From an uncultured Eggerthellaceae bacterium (GTDB taxonomy: Bacteria > Actinomycetota > Coriobacteriia > Coriobacteriales > Eggerthellaceae), in contig CAKTWD010000035.1 in assembly GCA_934630485.1 (NCBI GenBank), forward strand, positions 1 through 13,762: a stretch of 13,762 nt of DNA, given 5' to 3'. Position numbers and translations under genes: made by a program. Under the pieces are notes generated by a model. It had not been told where the DNA came from. It saw nothing but the letters and a program-made list of their open reading frames with translations, and did no database searches. Below are positions 1 through 7,559 of this stretch, piece after piece (the first letter of the stretch is position 1; each line of letters opens with the position of its first letter).

Positions 1-149
1 ATCTCGGAAAGCGAATCGAAAGCACCGGTGGCGGAGGGATCGTGGGTGAACGGCGGCGTCTGCACGGGCTTGCCCTTTCGGGGCGCGCCGATGCCAGCAC
101 GAACGGCCGCAACGCGGCCCGTGACGTCGATAGGGAGTTTTTGAAGCAT
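1..149 (-). CDS. 5' end of a probable YvcK/GlmR (CofD-like) gene, truncated by the window edge
   Basis: The reverse strand opens an ATG at 149-147 that overlaps the rapZ stop by one base (TGATG) and stays open for 49 codons to the window edge. The visible N-terminus begins MLQKLPIDVTGRVAAVRAG and continues with a basic, proline-rich stretch (PRKGKP, then TPPF). No nucleotide-binding motif is visible yet, because the family's glycine-rich loop would lie further in. The identification rests mainly on position: in many Gram-positive bacteria rapZ is followed directly by yvcK (glmR) and then whiA. YvcK proteins bind UDP-GlcNAc and affect central carbon metabolism and cell-wall precursor supply. 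The overlapping start suggests translational coupling to rapZ. The reading frame is well supported; the name is inference from gene order, so no symbol is given. Confidence 0.55.
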   Translation of the reverse strand, partial: MLQKLPIDVTGRVAAVRAGIGAPRKGKPVQTPPFTHDPSATGAFDSLSE

Positions 150-1135
150 CACGCACCGGCCTTATGGGCGCAATCGCCTTCTACCGCTGGGTCGCAACCG
201 GCGGGATCGGCGTTCACCAGCGTGCCGTCGGCGCGCTCGGCCAGCGCAAGGTCGCGATGGGCGACGCTGACGCGATATCCCTTTTGACGCAGGTAATTGC
301 CCGTCTCTTCGGCCAGAACCACGCTGCGATGCTGGCCACCCGTGCAGCCAACGGCAATGGCGAGCTGCTGTTTGCCCTCGTCGACATACCCGGGCATGAC
401 CGTATCAAGAAGAGCCTCCCACGCCTTCAGGAAGTTCTCGGTTTCCTTGCGATACATGACGAAGTCGCGCACCGGCGCGTCGAAACCGGTTAGATAGCGA
501 AGTTTAGGGTCGTAGAACGGATTAGGCAGATAGCGCACGTCCATGACCAGGTCGGCATCTTCGGGCAACCCGTGCTTGAAGCCGAACGAGTACACAACGA
601 CGGCCAACCCCTCGCGACGCTCGCCTGTGGAGAACTCGGCATACAGACGCGAACGGAGCTCACCCGGTGTGAGGTCGGTAGTGTTGATAATCAAGTCGGC
701 ATGCTCGCGCAGGTCATACAAAAGGTCGCGTTCACGAGAGATGCCGCGGGAAATGCTTGCACCGTCGGCGCACAGCGGATGGCGGCGGCGCGACGATTTG
801 TAGCGGGCGATGAGCTTCTCGTCGTCGGCATCCAAAAAGACGATGGTGAACGGGATTTTCTTAGCGTCCAGATCGGCAAGGGCGTCACGCATGCTTGCGA
901 AGAACGAACGCGTACGCGCATCGCAGACAATGCAAAGCTTGCGGGAGCCGTCAGGCTGGCTGGGCACGTCGTTCATGCTGACAAGCTCGCCGATTAACGC
1001 AGGCGGCAAGTTGTCAACGCAGAAGTAACCCAAATCCTCGAAAATATGCAGGGCCTCGGTTCGGCCTGCGCCTGACATGCCGCTGATGATCACCAACTCG
1101 GGCAATGACGACTCGTCGATGTTCTGCTCGGTCAT
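149..1135 (-). CDS. rapZ: RapZ-family nucleotide-binding protein
   Basis: This encodes a 328-residue RapZ (YvcJ/YhbJ) family P-loop protein. In enterobacteria RapZ is an RNA-binding adaptor controlling glucosamine-6-phosphate synthase; in Gram-positives its role is less defined. The N-terminal Walker A reads GMSGAGRT (residues 19-26), with Arg25 where many relatives have Lys. The family block LGYFCVDNLPP follows at about 35-45 and VCDARTRSFF at about 70-79. The C-terminal domain has DVRYLPNPFYDP (about 199-210) and GCTGGQHRSV (263-272). A tail of about 30 residues after HRDLALAER contains two cysteines. I chose the ATG at 1135 because AAGGAG lies six bases upstream; an in-frame ATG at 1162 lacks a ribosome-binding site. 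The gene follows uvrC by 76 bp on the same strand and overlaps the next gene by one base. Confidence 0.93.
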   Translation of the reverse strand: MTEQNIDESSLPELVIISGMSGAGRTEALHIFEDLGYFCVDNLPPALIGELVSMNDVPSQPDGSRKLCIVCDARTRSFFASMRDALADLDAKKIPFTIVFLDADDEKLIARYKSSRRRHPLCADGASISRGISRERDLLYDLREHADLIINTTDLTPGELRSRLYAEFSTGERREGLAVVVYSFGFKHGLPEDADLVMDVRYLPNPFYDPKLRYLTGFDAPVRDFVMYRKETENFLKAWEALLDTVMPGYVDEGKQQLAIAVGCTGGQHRSVVLAEETGNYLRQKGYRVSVAHRDLALAERADGTLVNADPAGCDPAVEGDCAHKAGA

Positions 1136-1211
1136 GAGCTGCTCCTTAACTCGCTGAATCATCTTGATGCGCTGGGAATTCCCGCTGCGCCTGAACGTTC
1201 ATCCACGCCTA
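1136..1211. promoter_or_regulatory. uvrC-rapZ gap with two palindromes
   Basis: This 76-bp spacer contains the perfect palindromes TGAACGTTCA (1192-1201) and GGGAATTCCC (1174-1183), nine bases apart, plus the rapZ ribosome-binding site AAGGAG (about 1142-1147). No convincing -10 element was found, so rapZ may be read through from uvrC; the palindromes could bind a regulator. Confidence 0.35.
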
Positions 1212-3296
1212 TCATTCGTCTAGAGGTTCTTCGACCTGCTGTTCTTTTGCTTCGGCGGAAACCTTTTCCGTCTTGTCATTATACTGCCGCAGCACGCGAT
1301 AGCACTCCTCGGCTACCTCGACTGGCAGAACACCCGCACCCTTGATCTCTTGAAGCGAGGCCTCGCGCAAGTTCTTAAACGACTTGAAGTGACGCAGAAG
1401 CGCCTTCTTGCGCACCGGGCCCATACCGGCGACCTCGTCAAGGATGCTTGAAGTCATTCCCTTACCGCGCAGCTCGCGATGGAACGTGATGGCGAAACGA
1501 TGCGCCTCGTCGCGCACCTGCTTCACCAGATAAAGCGACGCCGAACCGCCTGGCAGCACGACGGGGCCGGTATCCTGCCAAGGGACGAACAGTTCCTCAT
1601 CTCGCTTCGCAAGACCCGCAAGGGCGATGTCATCGATACCCATCTTGTCGAACATCTCCATGACCGCCGAAAGCTGCGGCTTGCCACCGTCAAGGATGAT
1701 GAGATCGGGCTTTTTGCCGAAACGTTCGTCGACCATGCGCTCGGGGGCGTAACGGCGCGACATGACCTCCTGCATCGAGAGGAAGTCGTTCGCTTCATCG
1801 AGCTGGGCTTTTATCTTGAAACGACGATATTGGTTCTTGTCTGGCTTGCCGTTGGTGAACACCACCATCGAGGCAACCGTGTAACTGCCGTGGTTGGTGG
1901 AGATGTCGAAGCACTCGATACGCAGCGGCGGCTTGTCCATGCCAAGTGCGCTTTCCAGCTGCAGCAAGGCGTCGTTGATGCGTTTATCGTCATAATTGGT
2001 GCGGACCTTATAGCGCAACAGCGTATGCTGGGCGTTCTTCTCGGCCATGGTCACAAGCTCGGCCTTCTCGCCCTTCTGCGGGGCGACGAAGCGCACCTTG
2101 GCCCCGTGAACGCTGGCAAGCTTCTGAGTGAGCCAGCTTTCCATGGCCGTCGCATCTTCGGGGAGCTCGCGAAGGATAACCTCACGCGGAATCGACGTCG
2201 AGGCCTCGTAATAGCGCAGCAGGAACATATGGAGCAGATCCTCGTCCGGAACATCGCGCCCGCGGTCGAGGACGAACTCGTTCGAGTTGATGATGCGCCC
2301 CTCGCGAACCATGAAAACATGCGCCGCCGAGACGGTTTCCTCGCGGAACAGGCCGATGACATCGGCGTTCATGTTATGCGAGGTAACGGCATGCTGCTTG
2401 TCGTTAAGCGACTTCACGGCATCGATGCGGCTTTTGATGCGCGCCGCGCGTTCGAAGTCGAGCTCGGCAGCCGCAGCCTGCATCTCTTCGGTCATGTCGC
2501 GGATGAACTCGCCATGGTTGCCCTCAAGAAAGCGAGCTACCCGCTTGACGTTGTCAGCATATTCCTCGGGACGGATCTGCCCACAACAGGCCCCGGGGCC
2601 AAGCCCCACATGGTAATCGAAGCAGGGGCGCGTGTTCGAAAGAGCAAGCTCGCCCTTTTCCTGGCGACGCTGCAAAGCACGCCAGTCGGCGCACGAGGTG
2701 GAGCAAATCGGAACGATCCTGCGCACCGCGTCGATCATCGTGCGAGCGGCGCGGCTGTCGGTGAAGGGGCCGAAGTAACGCGTGTCAGGACGGCGCTTCT
2801 CACGTGTGAACTTGATGGCAGGAAAAGCATCACCCGTGGTAAGGGCGATGAATGGATAGGATTTGTCGTCCTTGAAGTCAGCGTTGAAATACGGCGTGTA
2901 CTGGTTGATGAGCTCGCGCTCCAAAACCAACGACTCGTGCTCGTTGCCAACGACGATGTATTCGAATGAGTCGATCTGCTCGACAAGCAAGGGGATCTTC
3001 GCACGATCGTCCTGGAAGTTCACGTACTGACGCATGCGTGCGCGAAGCTGCTTGGCCTTACCAACGTAAATAACCTCGCCGCGAGCATTCTTCCACAAAT
3101 AGCACCCCGGAAGCGTGGGGACGCTGTCAAGCTGACGCTTGATACGCGCGATCTTCTCTTCTTGGCTGGCGCGTGCTCGTGCGGCCTCTTCTTCAGGGTC
3201 CAAATCGGCATCTTCCGCGGACGCATAGTGAGAGCCCGACCACAAGTCGTGCTCGTCTAGGGGTTCGTTTTCGAAATCGGAATGCGAGGGTTGCAT
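1212..3296 (-). CDS. uvrC: UvrABC system protein C (excision endonuclease)
   Basis: UvrC makes both incisions around a lesion during nucleotide excision repair, working with UvrA and UvrB. The 694-residue product has a GIY-YIG nuclease domain starting near residue 60 (LPGCYLW, then VIYVGKAK) with the conserved glutamate in ESLVLE near 127. A UVR UvrB-binding motif (AELDFERAARIKSRID) lies near 275-295. The RNase H-like domain has candidate catalytic residues D464 (ECFDIS), D536 (LILDGGKPQ) and H599 (DEAHRFA). Tandem helix-hairpin-helix motifs begin near 615 (GMGPVRKKALL). The ATG at 3296 lies about 38 bases downstream of a -10-like TATACT. An in-frame TTG at 3362 is less likely, since it would sit upstream of that promoter. 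This start leaves an unusual acidic N-terminal extension of about 58 residues. The Shine-Dalgarno is weak. Confidence 0.96.
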   Translation of the reverse strand: MQPSHSDFENEPLDEHDLWSGSHYASAEDADLDPEEEAARARASQEEKIARIKRQLDSVPTLPGCYLWKNARGEVIYVGKAKQLRARMRQYVNFQDDRAKIPLLVEQIDSFEYIVVGNEHESLVLERELINQYTPYFNADFKDDKSYPFIALTTGDAFPAIKFTREKRRPDTRYFGPFTDSRAARTMIDAVRRIVPICSTSCADWRALQRRQEKGELALSNTRPCFDYHVGLGPGACCGQIRPEEYADNVKRVARFLEGNHGEFIRDMTEEMQAAAAELDFERAARIKSRIDAVKSLNDKQHAVTSHNMNADVIGLFREETVSAAHVFMVREGRIINSNEFVLDRGRDVPDEDLLHMFLLRYYEASTSIPREVILRELPEDATAMESWLTQKLASVHGAKVRFVAPQKGEKAELVTMAEKNAQHTLLRYKVRTNYDDKRINDALLQLESALGMDKPPLRIECFDISTNHGSYTVASMVVFTNGKPDKNQYRRFKIKAQLDEANDFLSMQEVMSRRYAPERMVDERFGKKPDLIILDGGKPQLSAVMEMFDKMGIDDIALAGLAKRDEELFVPWQDTGPVVLPGGSASLYLVKQVRDEAHRFAITFHRELRGKGMTSSILDEVAGMGPVRKKALLRHFKSFKNLREASLQEIKGAGVLPVEVAEECYRVLRQYNDKTEKVSAEAKEQQVEEPLDE

Positions 3297-3327
3297 ATTC
3301 TCACGCTTACCGTGCTTGTCGTGCGGG

Positions 3328-3341
3328 TTCAACGCGTTGAA
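3328..3341. promoter_or_regulatory. Perfect 14-bp palindrome at the uvrC start region
   Basis: The sequence TTCAACGCGTTGAA is identical to its reverse complement. It touches the edge of the uvrC -10-like element and spans the expected transcription start, a classic repressor position. It does not fit the GAAC-N4-GTTC LexA pattern seen at uvrA. Its operator role is inference. Confidence 0.4.
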
Positions 3342-3346
3342 GTATA
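3341..3346 (-). promoter_or_regulatory. Candidate -10 element of uvrC
   Basis: On the minus strand this reads TATACT, five of six matches to TATAAT. Transcription would start near 3334, giving a leader of about 38 bases before the uvrC ATG at 3296. No good -35 sequence sits 16-18 bp upstream. The position supports the internal ATG as the true uvrC start. Confidence 0.5.
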
Positions 3347-3409
3347 GCAAAGGCAACCACAATCAAAGCCCCTGCAAGAGCAACGCACGATATCCCCTCC
3401 CCCAGCGTT

Positions 3410-3415
3410 TATAAT
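3410..3415 (+). promoter_or_regulatory. Candidate -10 element of sbcD
   Basis: A perfect TATAAT lies 54 bp upstream of the sbcD ATG, predicting a start near 3422 and a leader of about 47 bases. The sequence 17 bp upstream has no recognisable -35 match, so the promoter may need an activator or rely on the -10 alone. Confidence 0.55.
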
Positions 3416-3447
3416 CCGATGAACGACACAGCAAAGCGAATCGGATT
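3413..3447 (+). repeat. Inverted repeat over the sbcD promoter and leader
   Basis: AATCCGAT (3413-3420) is repeated exactly as ATCGGATT (3440-3447) across a 19-base spacer. The left arm overlaps the TATAAT element and the right arm lies in the leader, 21 bp before the ATG. It could be a two-site operator or a weak hairpin; the sequence alone does not distinguish these. Confidence 0.45.
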
Positions 3448-3468
3448 CAATCCAGAAACGACCACGCC

Positions 3469-4647
3469 ATGAGATTCCTTCATTTAGCCGACCTGCATCT
3501 CGGGAAAAGCGTCGACGGCTTCTCGCTGATCGACGACCAGAAGTTCGCCCTTCGACAAATCCTCTCACGCATCGAACGAGAAGCCGCAGCCACGCCGAAA
3601 CTCGATGCGGTCCTGATCGCGGGCGACTTCTACGACAAACCGCAACCTTCGGCAGAGGCCGTCGGTCTTGCCGACTGGTTTCTGACCGAGCTGGCTAAAA
3701 CCCAGGTGAAATGCTTTATCATCCCTGGAAACCACGACTCGGCCGAGCGCCTGTCATACGCGAACGGAATACTGTCCAATGCCGGCATTCACATTGCCAG
3801 TTCCTTCATAGGCTCGATCGACCACTTCAGCCTTGCCGACGAAAACGGCCCAGTGACGTTTTGGCTGCTGCCGTTCGTGAAGCCCGTGAACGTGCGCGCG
3901 TTCTTCCCCGACGACGAGATCGGAACCGACTACACCGCCGCCATCAAGACGATGCTGCAACACGAAGACATCGATTACGCCAAAAGGAACGTTGCCTTGG
4001 TGCATCAGTTCGTCTCGTTCGGATCGCAAAAGCCCGAAACATCCGATTCGGAGCTTGCCTCGGTAGGCGGTTTGGACGAAGTCGACTCCTCGATATTCGA
4101 CCAATTCGACTATGTGGCCCTAGGTCACATCCATAAGTCGCAGCCACTTGGCAAGAAGAACATGCGCTATGCAGGATCGCTTCTGAAGTACTCCTTCTCG
4201 GAAGCAGGCCAAGAGAAACGCTTCCCTTTGATCACGCTTGGCGAAAAAGGCCAGATAGATATCGAATTCGTCGAAATTCAGGCGCTACATGACATGCGCG
4301 AGATCAAAGGACCCCTGGCAGATCTGATCAGCGAGGACGTGGTGAACGCAGCACCGCCCGACGACTACCTGCACGTCACGCTAACCGACGAGAACCCCAT
4401 CATCGATGCGCTTGCGCGGGTGCGCGCCGTCTACCCCAACATGATGGAGCTTGACTATCAAGCAACCCTCGATCGCATGAACGCCAAAAGAAACATCGCG
4501 ATACAGCCAGAAAAACTCAATCTCTCGCCCAGTCAGCTCTTCGAGGAGTTCTTCGAAGAACGTCTGGGAAGACCCCTTTCCCCCTTGCAGCGCTCGACGT
4601 TTCAGCGCGTGCTTGAATCATGCATGGAAGACGGTGATGCCAAATGA
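3469..4647 (+). CDS. sbcD: SbcD, nuclease subunit of SbcCD
   Basis: This is the Mre11-like metallophosphoesterase that, with SbcC, cleaves DNA hairpins and protein-blocked ends. The 392-residue protein carries all five metal-binding phosphoesterase motifs: D8 and H10 (ADLHLGKS), D53 (AGDFYD), N88-H89-D90 (PGNHDS), H179 (VHQF) and H220/H222 (LGHIH). The region after about residue 260 matches the usual SbcD capping and SbcC-contact part in length. The ATG at 3469 begins MRFLHLADLHLGK, the standard family N-terminus, although no clear Shine-Dalgarno precedes it. It overlaps sbcC by four bases (ATGA), the usual arrangement for this complex. It is transcribed divergently from uvrC. Confidence 0.97.
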   Translation: MRFLHLADLHLGKSVDGFSLIDDQKFALRQILSRIEREAAATPKLDAVLIAGDFYDKPQPSAEAVGLADWFLTELAKTQVKCFIIPGNHDSAERLSYANGILSNAGIHIASSFIGSIDHFSLADENGPVTFWLLPFVKPVNVRAFFPDDEIGTDYTAAIKTMLQHEDIDYAKRNVALVHQFVSFGSQKPETSDSELASVGGLDEVDSSIFDQFDYVALGHIHKSQPLGKKNMRYAGSLLKYSFSEAGQEKRFPLITLGEKGQIDIEFVEIQALHDMREIKGPLADLISEDVVNAAPPDDYLHVTLTDENPIIDALARVRAVYPNMMELDYQATLDRMNAKRNIAIQPEKLNLSPSQLFEEFFEERLGRPLSPLQRSTFQRVLESCMEDGDAK

Positions 4648-7406
4648 GGCCCATCAAGCTTGTCATCAGCGCATTCGGCCCTTACGCACAAGAAACGACC
4701 GTCGACTTCGAAAAGATCGGCTCATCGGGCTTGTACCTTATCTGCGGCGACACGGGGTCGGGAAAAACCACCATCTTCGACGCGATTTCCTTCGCATTGT
4801 TCGGCATGCCCGCGGGCGAAACCAGAAGCGCAGCGAATCTTCGAAGCGACTTCGCCGACCCGGCAACTAAAACCTTCGTCGAGCTGACGTTCGCCTACCG
4901 CGACAAGGAATACCGCATCGTCAGGAACCCACGCTACGAAAGGCCCGCAAAACGCGGAAGCGGCATGGCAATCGAGCAGGCCGCGGCTGAACTGTACCTT
5001 CCCGACGGCGGTGTCGAAACCGGCCCCGTTGCCGTCGATGCGAAAATCAGGGAGACGCTTGGCGTGACGAAAAGTCAATACGAGCAGATCGCAATGATCG
5101 CGCAGGGCGAATTCAAGAAGCTGCTGAATGCCAACACGAAAGACCGCGCCGACATCTTCCGCCATATTTTCAGCACAGCACCCTACGAGGCGCTTCAAAA
5201 CGAGCTCAAGTCGAAGGCGAATGCGTTGAAAAACGCGAATGAGCGTGCAAACGAGCGCATTGCCTCCCTTGCGCGTCAAGTCAACCTGAACCCCGAAAGC
5301 AAAGGTTTTGCTGAGGTGGATCGCATGATCGCTCTTGGCGCGATCGACGCCGACAAATTAAAGGGCATCGTGAGAGACACCATTGCAGTGGACAAGGAAG
5401 AGACGCAGACACTTGCCGCCACGAACAAAAATAAACGCAACCAGCTGCAAAACACCGAAAGCGAACTTGGCAAAGCGAAGCAACGTGCCTCGATGGAGGA
5501 ACGACGTCGAGGTTTGGAGGAAGAGCTAACTCTTGCCCAAACCGCCATGGACGAAGCGAAAACTCGCCTTGAAGCCACTCAGGCTAACGAGCCCGAACTT
5601 GCTTCCCTGCCCGCGAAAATCGAAGAAGCGCAGCGCTTGATGCAGCTTGTCGATGAAACGGAACGAGCCAGAATCGATCTAGACGCCGCCGTGAATGCGC
5701 GCGATCGCGCAGTTAAAGCCGCAAGCGAATCAAGGAGGCAAGCGGAAACGGCAGAATCCCGGCTCAAGGAACTTCTTGCCACGCAGACAAGCCTTATCGA
5801 CCTCGCCCAAAAGCAACGCGACCTTACGCAAAAAATCGAGGCGCTGAAACAAGAACGGAAGCGGCTCGACGAAACGTGTCGCGAGTTCGATGAGGCCCTA
5901 AGCGAATCCGCTCAGGCGAATGCAAGTCTTTTGCAAGAGCAGGCAACCTATCGTGATGTTCAGCGAGCAAGCGATCACGCTCTCGAGGAATCGCGCGCCG
6001 CAAGAAAAGCCTACCTTGACAACCAGGCGGGCATCCTTGCGCAGGAGCTTGAGGAAGGATCTCCCTGCCCCGTTTGCGGCTCGCAAAACCATCCCCGCAA
6101 AGCTTCCCTTGTCGAATCTGCACCTTCTAAAGAAGAAATCGAACGGCTCGAACAGCTGTCGACCAACATGCAAGGAACCGCAACCGAAGCTTCAGCCGCA
6201 TGCGCACGCGCGAAGGCACGTTACGAGGAAAGGCAAACCCGCCTGCTTTCTTTGGAAGAGCGTTTCGGCAAACGCGATGATCTTGACGCCGCTGCAGCAA
6301 AATTGAAAGAGGAAACTGCGAAGCTCACGACCGAATGCGCCTCTTTGGGCGATCCCGAAACGCAAGCGAAAAGGACAGCGACGGAAATCGAGCACGCCCA
6401 AAGCAGGATCGAGAAGCTCAAGCTACAGCAAGCCTCCCTCGATCAAGAAGCCACCCACACCCAAACTCTTTCAGCCGTTGCGGAAAGCAAGCTCGCAGAA
6501 AAAACCGCGGAGCTTGAAAGCCACGGCCGCACAGACAAGCAGCAACTTCGCGCGAACATCGACACCCTAGTCAAACGCAAAAACCAACTTGAGGAAGCAT
6601 CGCACGGCGCCAAGCTTGCGTTTGAGGCAGCGCGCAGCAAAGTGGTAGAGGAAACAGGAAAAGAACAAGCACTTCGTTCAGAAATCGCACGCATCGACGC
6701 ACTTGACATAGAAGAGCTGGCAGCGCGCAAAGAAACCCTTCAGAGACAACTTGAAGCGATCGCCAACGAATTGGAGCCGTACGAAAAACGAATAGCTGTT
6801 AACGAGCGGGCGCTTTCGAGCATCGAAAGGGAGCTCGAAGAAACCGATCGAACCCGCAAGGAGTACGGGGAGCTTTCCGTTCTCGCCGACGTGGCGTGCG
6901 GCACGCTGAAAGGGTCGCAGCGAATATCATTTGAAACCTACGTGCAAACGATTTACTTCGACATGGTGATCGCGGCATCAAACACTCGCTTGGCTTTGAT
7001 GGCGGGCGGGCGTTTCGAGCTCAGAAGAAAAGCAAGTGCCACGCTTTCGGGAAAAACGGGACTTGATCTTGATGTCTTCGATAGATACACCGGCAAGTCG
7101 CGCGATGCGTCGACATTGTCGGGCGGCGAGTCGTTTGAAGCGTCACTTTGCTTGGCTTTGGGACTCTCCGACGTCGTTCAAAGCCTGGCGGGCGGAATCC
7201 AGCTTGACTCGATGTTCATCGACGAGGGCTTCGGGACGCTTGACGATGAATCGCTTGCGAATGCCATCAACATGCTCGCCGAGCTTTCGACTGGCAATAG
7301 GCTTGTCGGAATCATCAGTCACGTGGACGAACTGAAAACCGCAATCGATCGGAAGATCGTCGTGAAATCGGGTCCGCAAGGGTCATCACTCGAAGTGATC
7401 GCGTAG
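4644..7406 (+). CDS. sbcC: SbcC, ATPase subunit of SbcCD
   Basis: SbcC is the Rad50-like SMC-family ATPase that binds DNA and controls the SbcD nuclease. The 920-residue protein has Walker A GDTGSGKTT at 35-43 and a long heptad-like, Glu/Lys/Ala-rich coiled coil running from about 190 to 790. This is interrupted near its centre by the zinc-hook motif CPVC (475-478), which lets two complexes dimerise. The C-terminal ATPase half has FETYVQTIYFDMVIAASN, the signature LSGGESFEASLCLALGLSD, Walker B MFIDEGFGTLDD, and a final ISHVDELK. It is somewhat shorter than E. coli SbcC, with the difference most easily placed in the coiled coil. The start overlaps the sbcD stop (ATGA), implying translational coupling. 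All key residues are present, so it should be functional. Confidence 0.97.
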   Translation: MRPIKLVISAFGPYAQETTVDFEKIGSSGLYLICGDTGSGKTTIFDAISFALFGMPAGETRSAANLRSDFADPATKTFVELTFAYRDKEYRIVRNPRYERPAKRGSGMAIEQAAAELYLPDGGVETGPVAVDAKIRETLGVTKSQYEQIAMIAQGEFKKLLNANTKDRADIFRHIFSTAPYEALQNELKSKANALKNANERANERIASLARQVNLNPESKGFAEVDRMIALGAIDADKLKGIVRDTIAVDKEETQTLAATNKNKRNQLQNTESELGKAKQRASMEERRRGLEEELTLAQTAMDEAKTRLEATQANEPELASLPAKIEEAQRLMQLVDETERARIDLDAAVNARDRAVKAASESRRQAETAESRLKELLATQTSLIDLAQKQRDLTQKIEALKQERKRLDETCREFDEALSESAQANASLLQEQATYRDVQRASDHALEESRAARKAYLDNQAGILAQELEEGSPCPVCGSQNHPRKASLVESAPSKEEIERLEQLSTNMQGTATEASAACARAKARYEERQTRLLSLEERFGKRDDLDAAAAKLKEETAKLTTECASLGDPETQAKRTATEIEHAQSRIEKLKLQQASLDQEATHTQTLSAVAESKLAEKTAELESHGRTDKQQLRANIDTLVKRKNQLEEASHGAKLAFEAARSKVVEETGKEQALRSEIARIDALDIEELAARKETLQRQLEAIANELEPYEKRIAVNERALSSIERELEETDRTRKEYGELSVLADVACGTLKGSQRISFETYVQTIYFDMVIAASNTRLALMAGGRFELRRKASATLSGKTGLDLDVFDRYTGKSRDASTLSGGESFEASLCLALGLSDVVQSLAGGIQLDSMFIDEGFGTLDDESLANAINMLAELSTGNRLVGIISHVDELKTAIDRKIVVKSGPQGSSLEVIA

Positions 7407-7501
7407 AGACGAAACGCGTAAACGCCGCGCCCAGCGCCGATTAGCAAACGGAAAATACGCGACTGCCCAGTTGAGCGGTCGCTTGAATAGCAAGCAGCAA
7501 A

Positions 7502-7535
7502 CAAACGACCGCCCGAATCACCAGGCGGTCGTTTG
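7502..7535. terminator. Hairpin terminator between convergent sbcC and the uvrA-linked gene
   Basis: CAAACGACCGCC (7502-7513) pairs perfectly with GGCGGTCGTTTG (7524-7535) around a 10-base loop, a 12-bp GC-rich stem. It lies 95 bp after the sbcC stop and 25 bp after the stop of the minus-strand gene, so it can serve both. The thymines following the stem are few on either strand (GTTTG on plus, GTTTGTTTG on minus), so it is not a textbook intrinsic terminator, but stem and location are strong. Confidence 0.75.
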
Positions 7536-7559
7536 GCCGTGCGCCTTAACTAAAACAGG

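Larger units (their letters stand above)
3297..3468. promoter_or_regulatory. Divergent promoter region between uvrC and sbcD
   Basis: This 172-bp spacer separates head-to-head uvrC (minus) and sbcD (plus). It holds a -10-like TATACT for uvrC, a TATAAT for sbcD, and one palindrome near each putative start point. The two -10 elements lie about 64 bp apart and drive transcription outward. I found no convincing -35 hexamer for either, so the activity of both promoters is an inference from the -10 matches and their positions. Confidence 0.6.

Noticed and set aside
1136..1162. Nine-codon extension of RapZ to the ATG at 1162
   Set aside because: AAGGAG lies six bases before the ATG at 1135, while 1162 has none.
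1193..1200. GAACGTTC as a LexA box upstream of rapZ
   Set aside because: The half-sites are not separated by the four bases LexA sites of this class require.
1479..2969. A 496-codon plus-strand open frame antisense to uvrC
   Set aside because: It mirrors uvrC, whose domains are unmistakable; the antisense translation shows no family motif and reflects high G+C composition.
1212..3296. Matching EPLDE peptides near both ends of UvrC
   Set aside because: Only five residues with differing codons; chance in an acidic protein.
3297..3362. 22-codon N-terminal extension of UvrC from a TTG
   Set aside because: The segment includes the candidate -10 and palindrome and has no ribosome-binding site.
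4644..7406. SbcC as a novel SMC-like defence ATPase
   Set aside because: Overlap with a complete SbcD, a central CPVC zinc hook and standard Rad50-type motifs make it an ordinary SbcCD pair.
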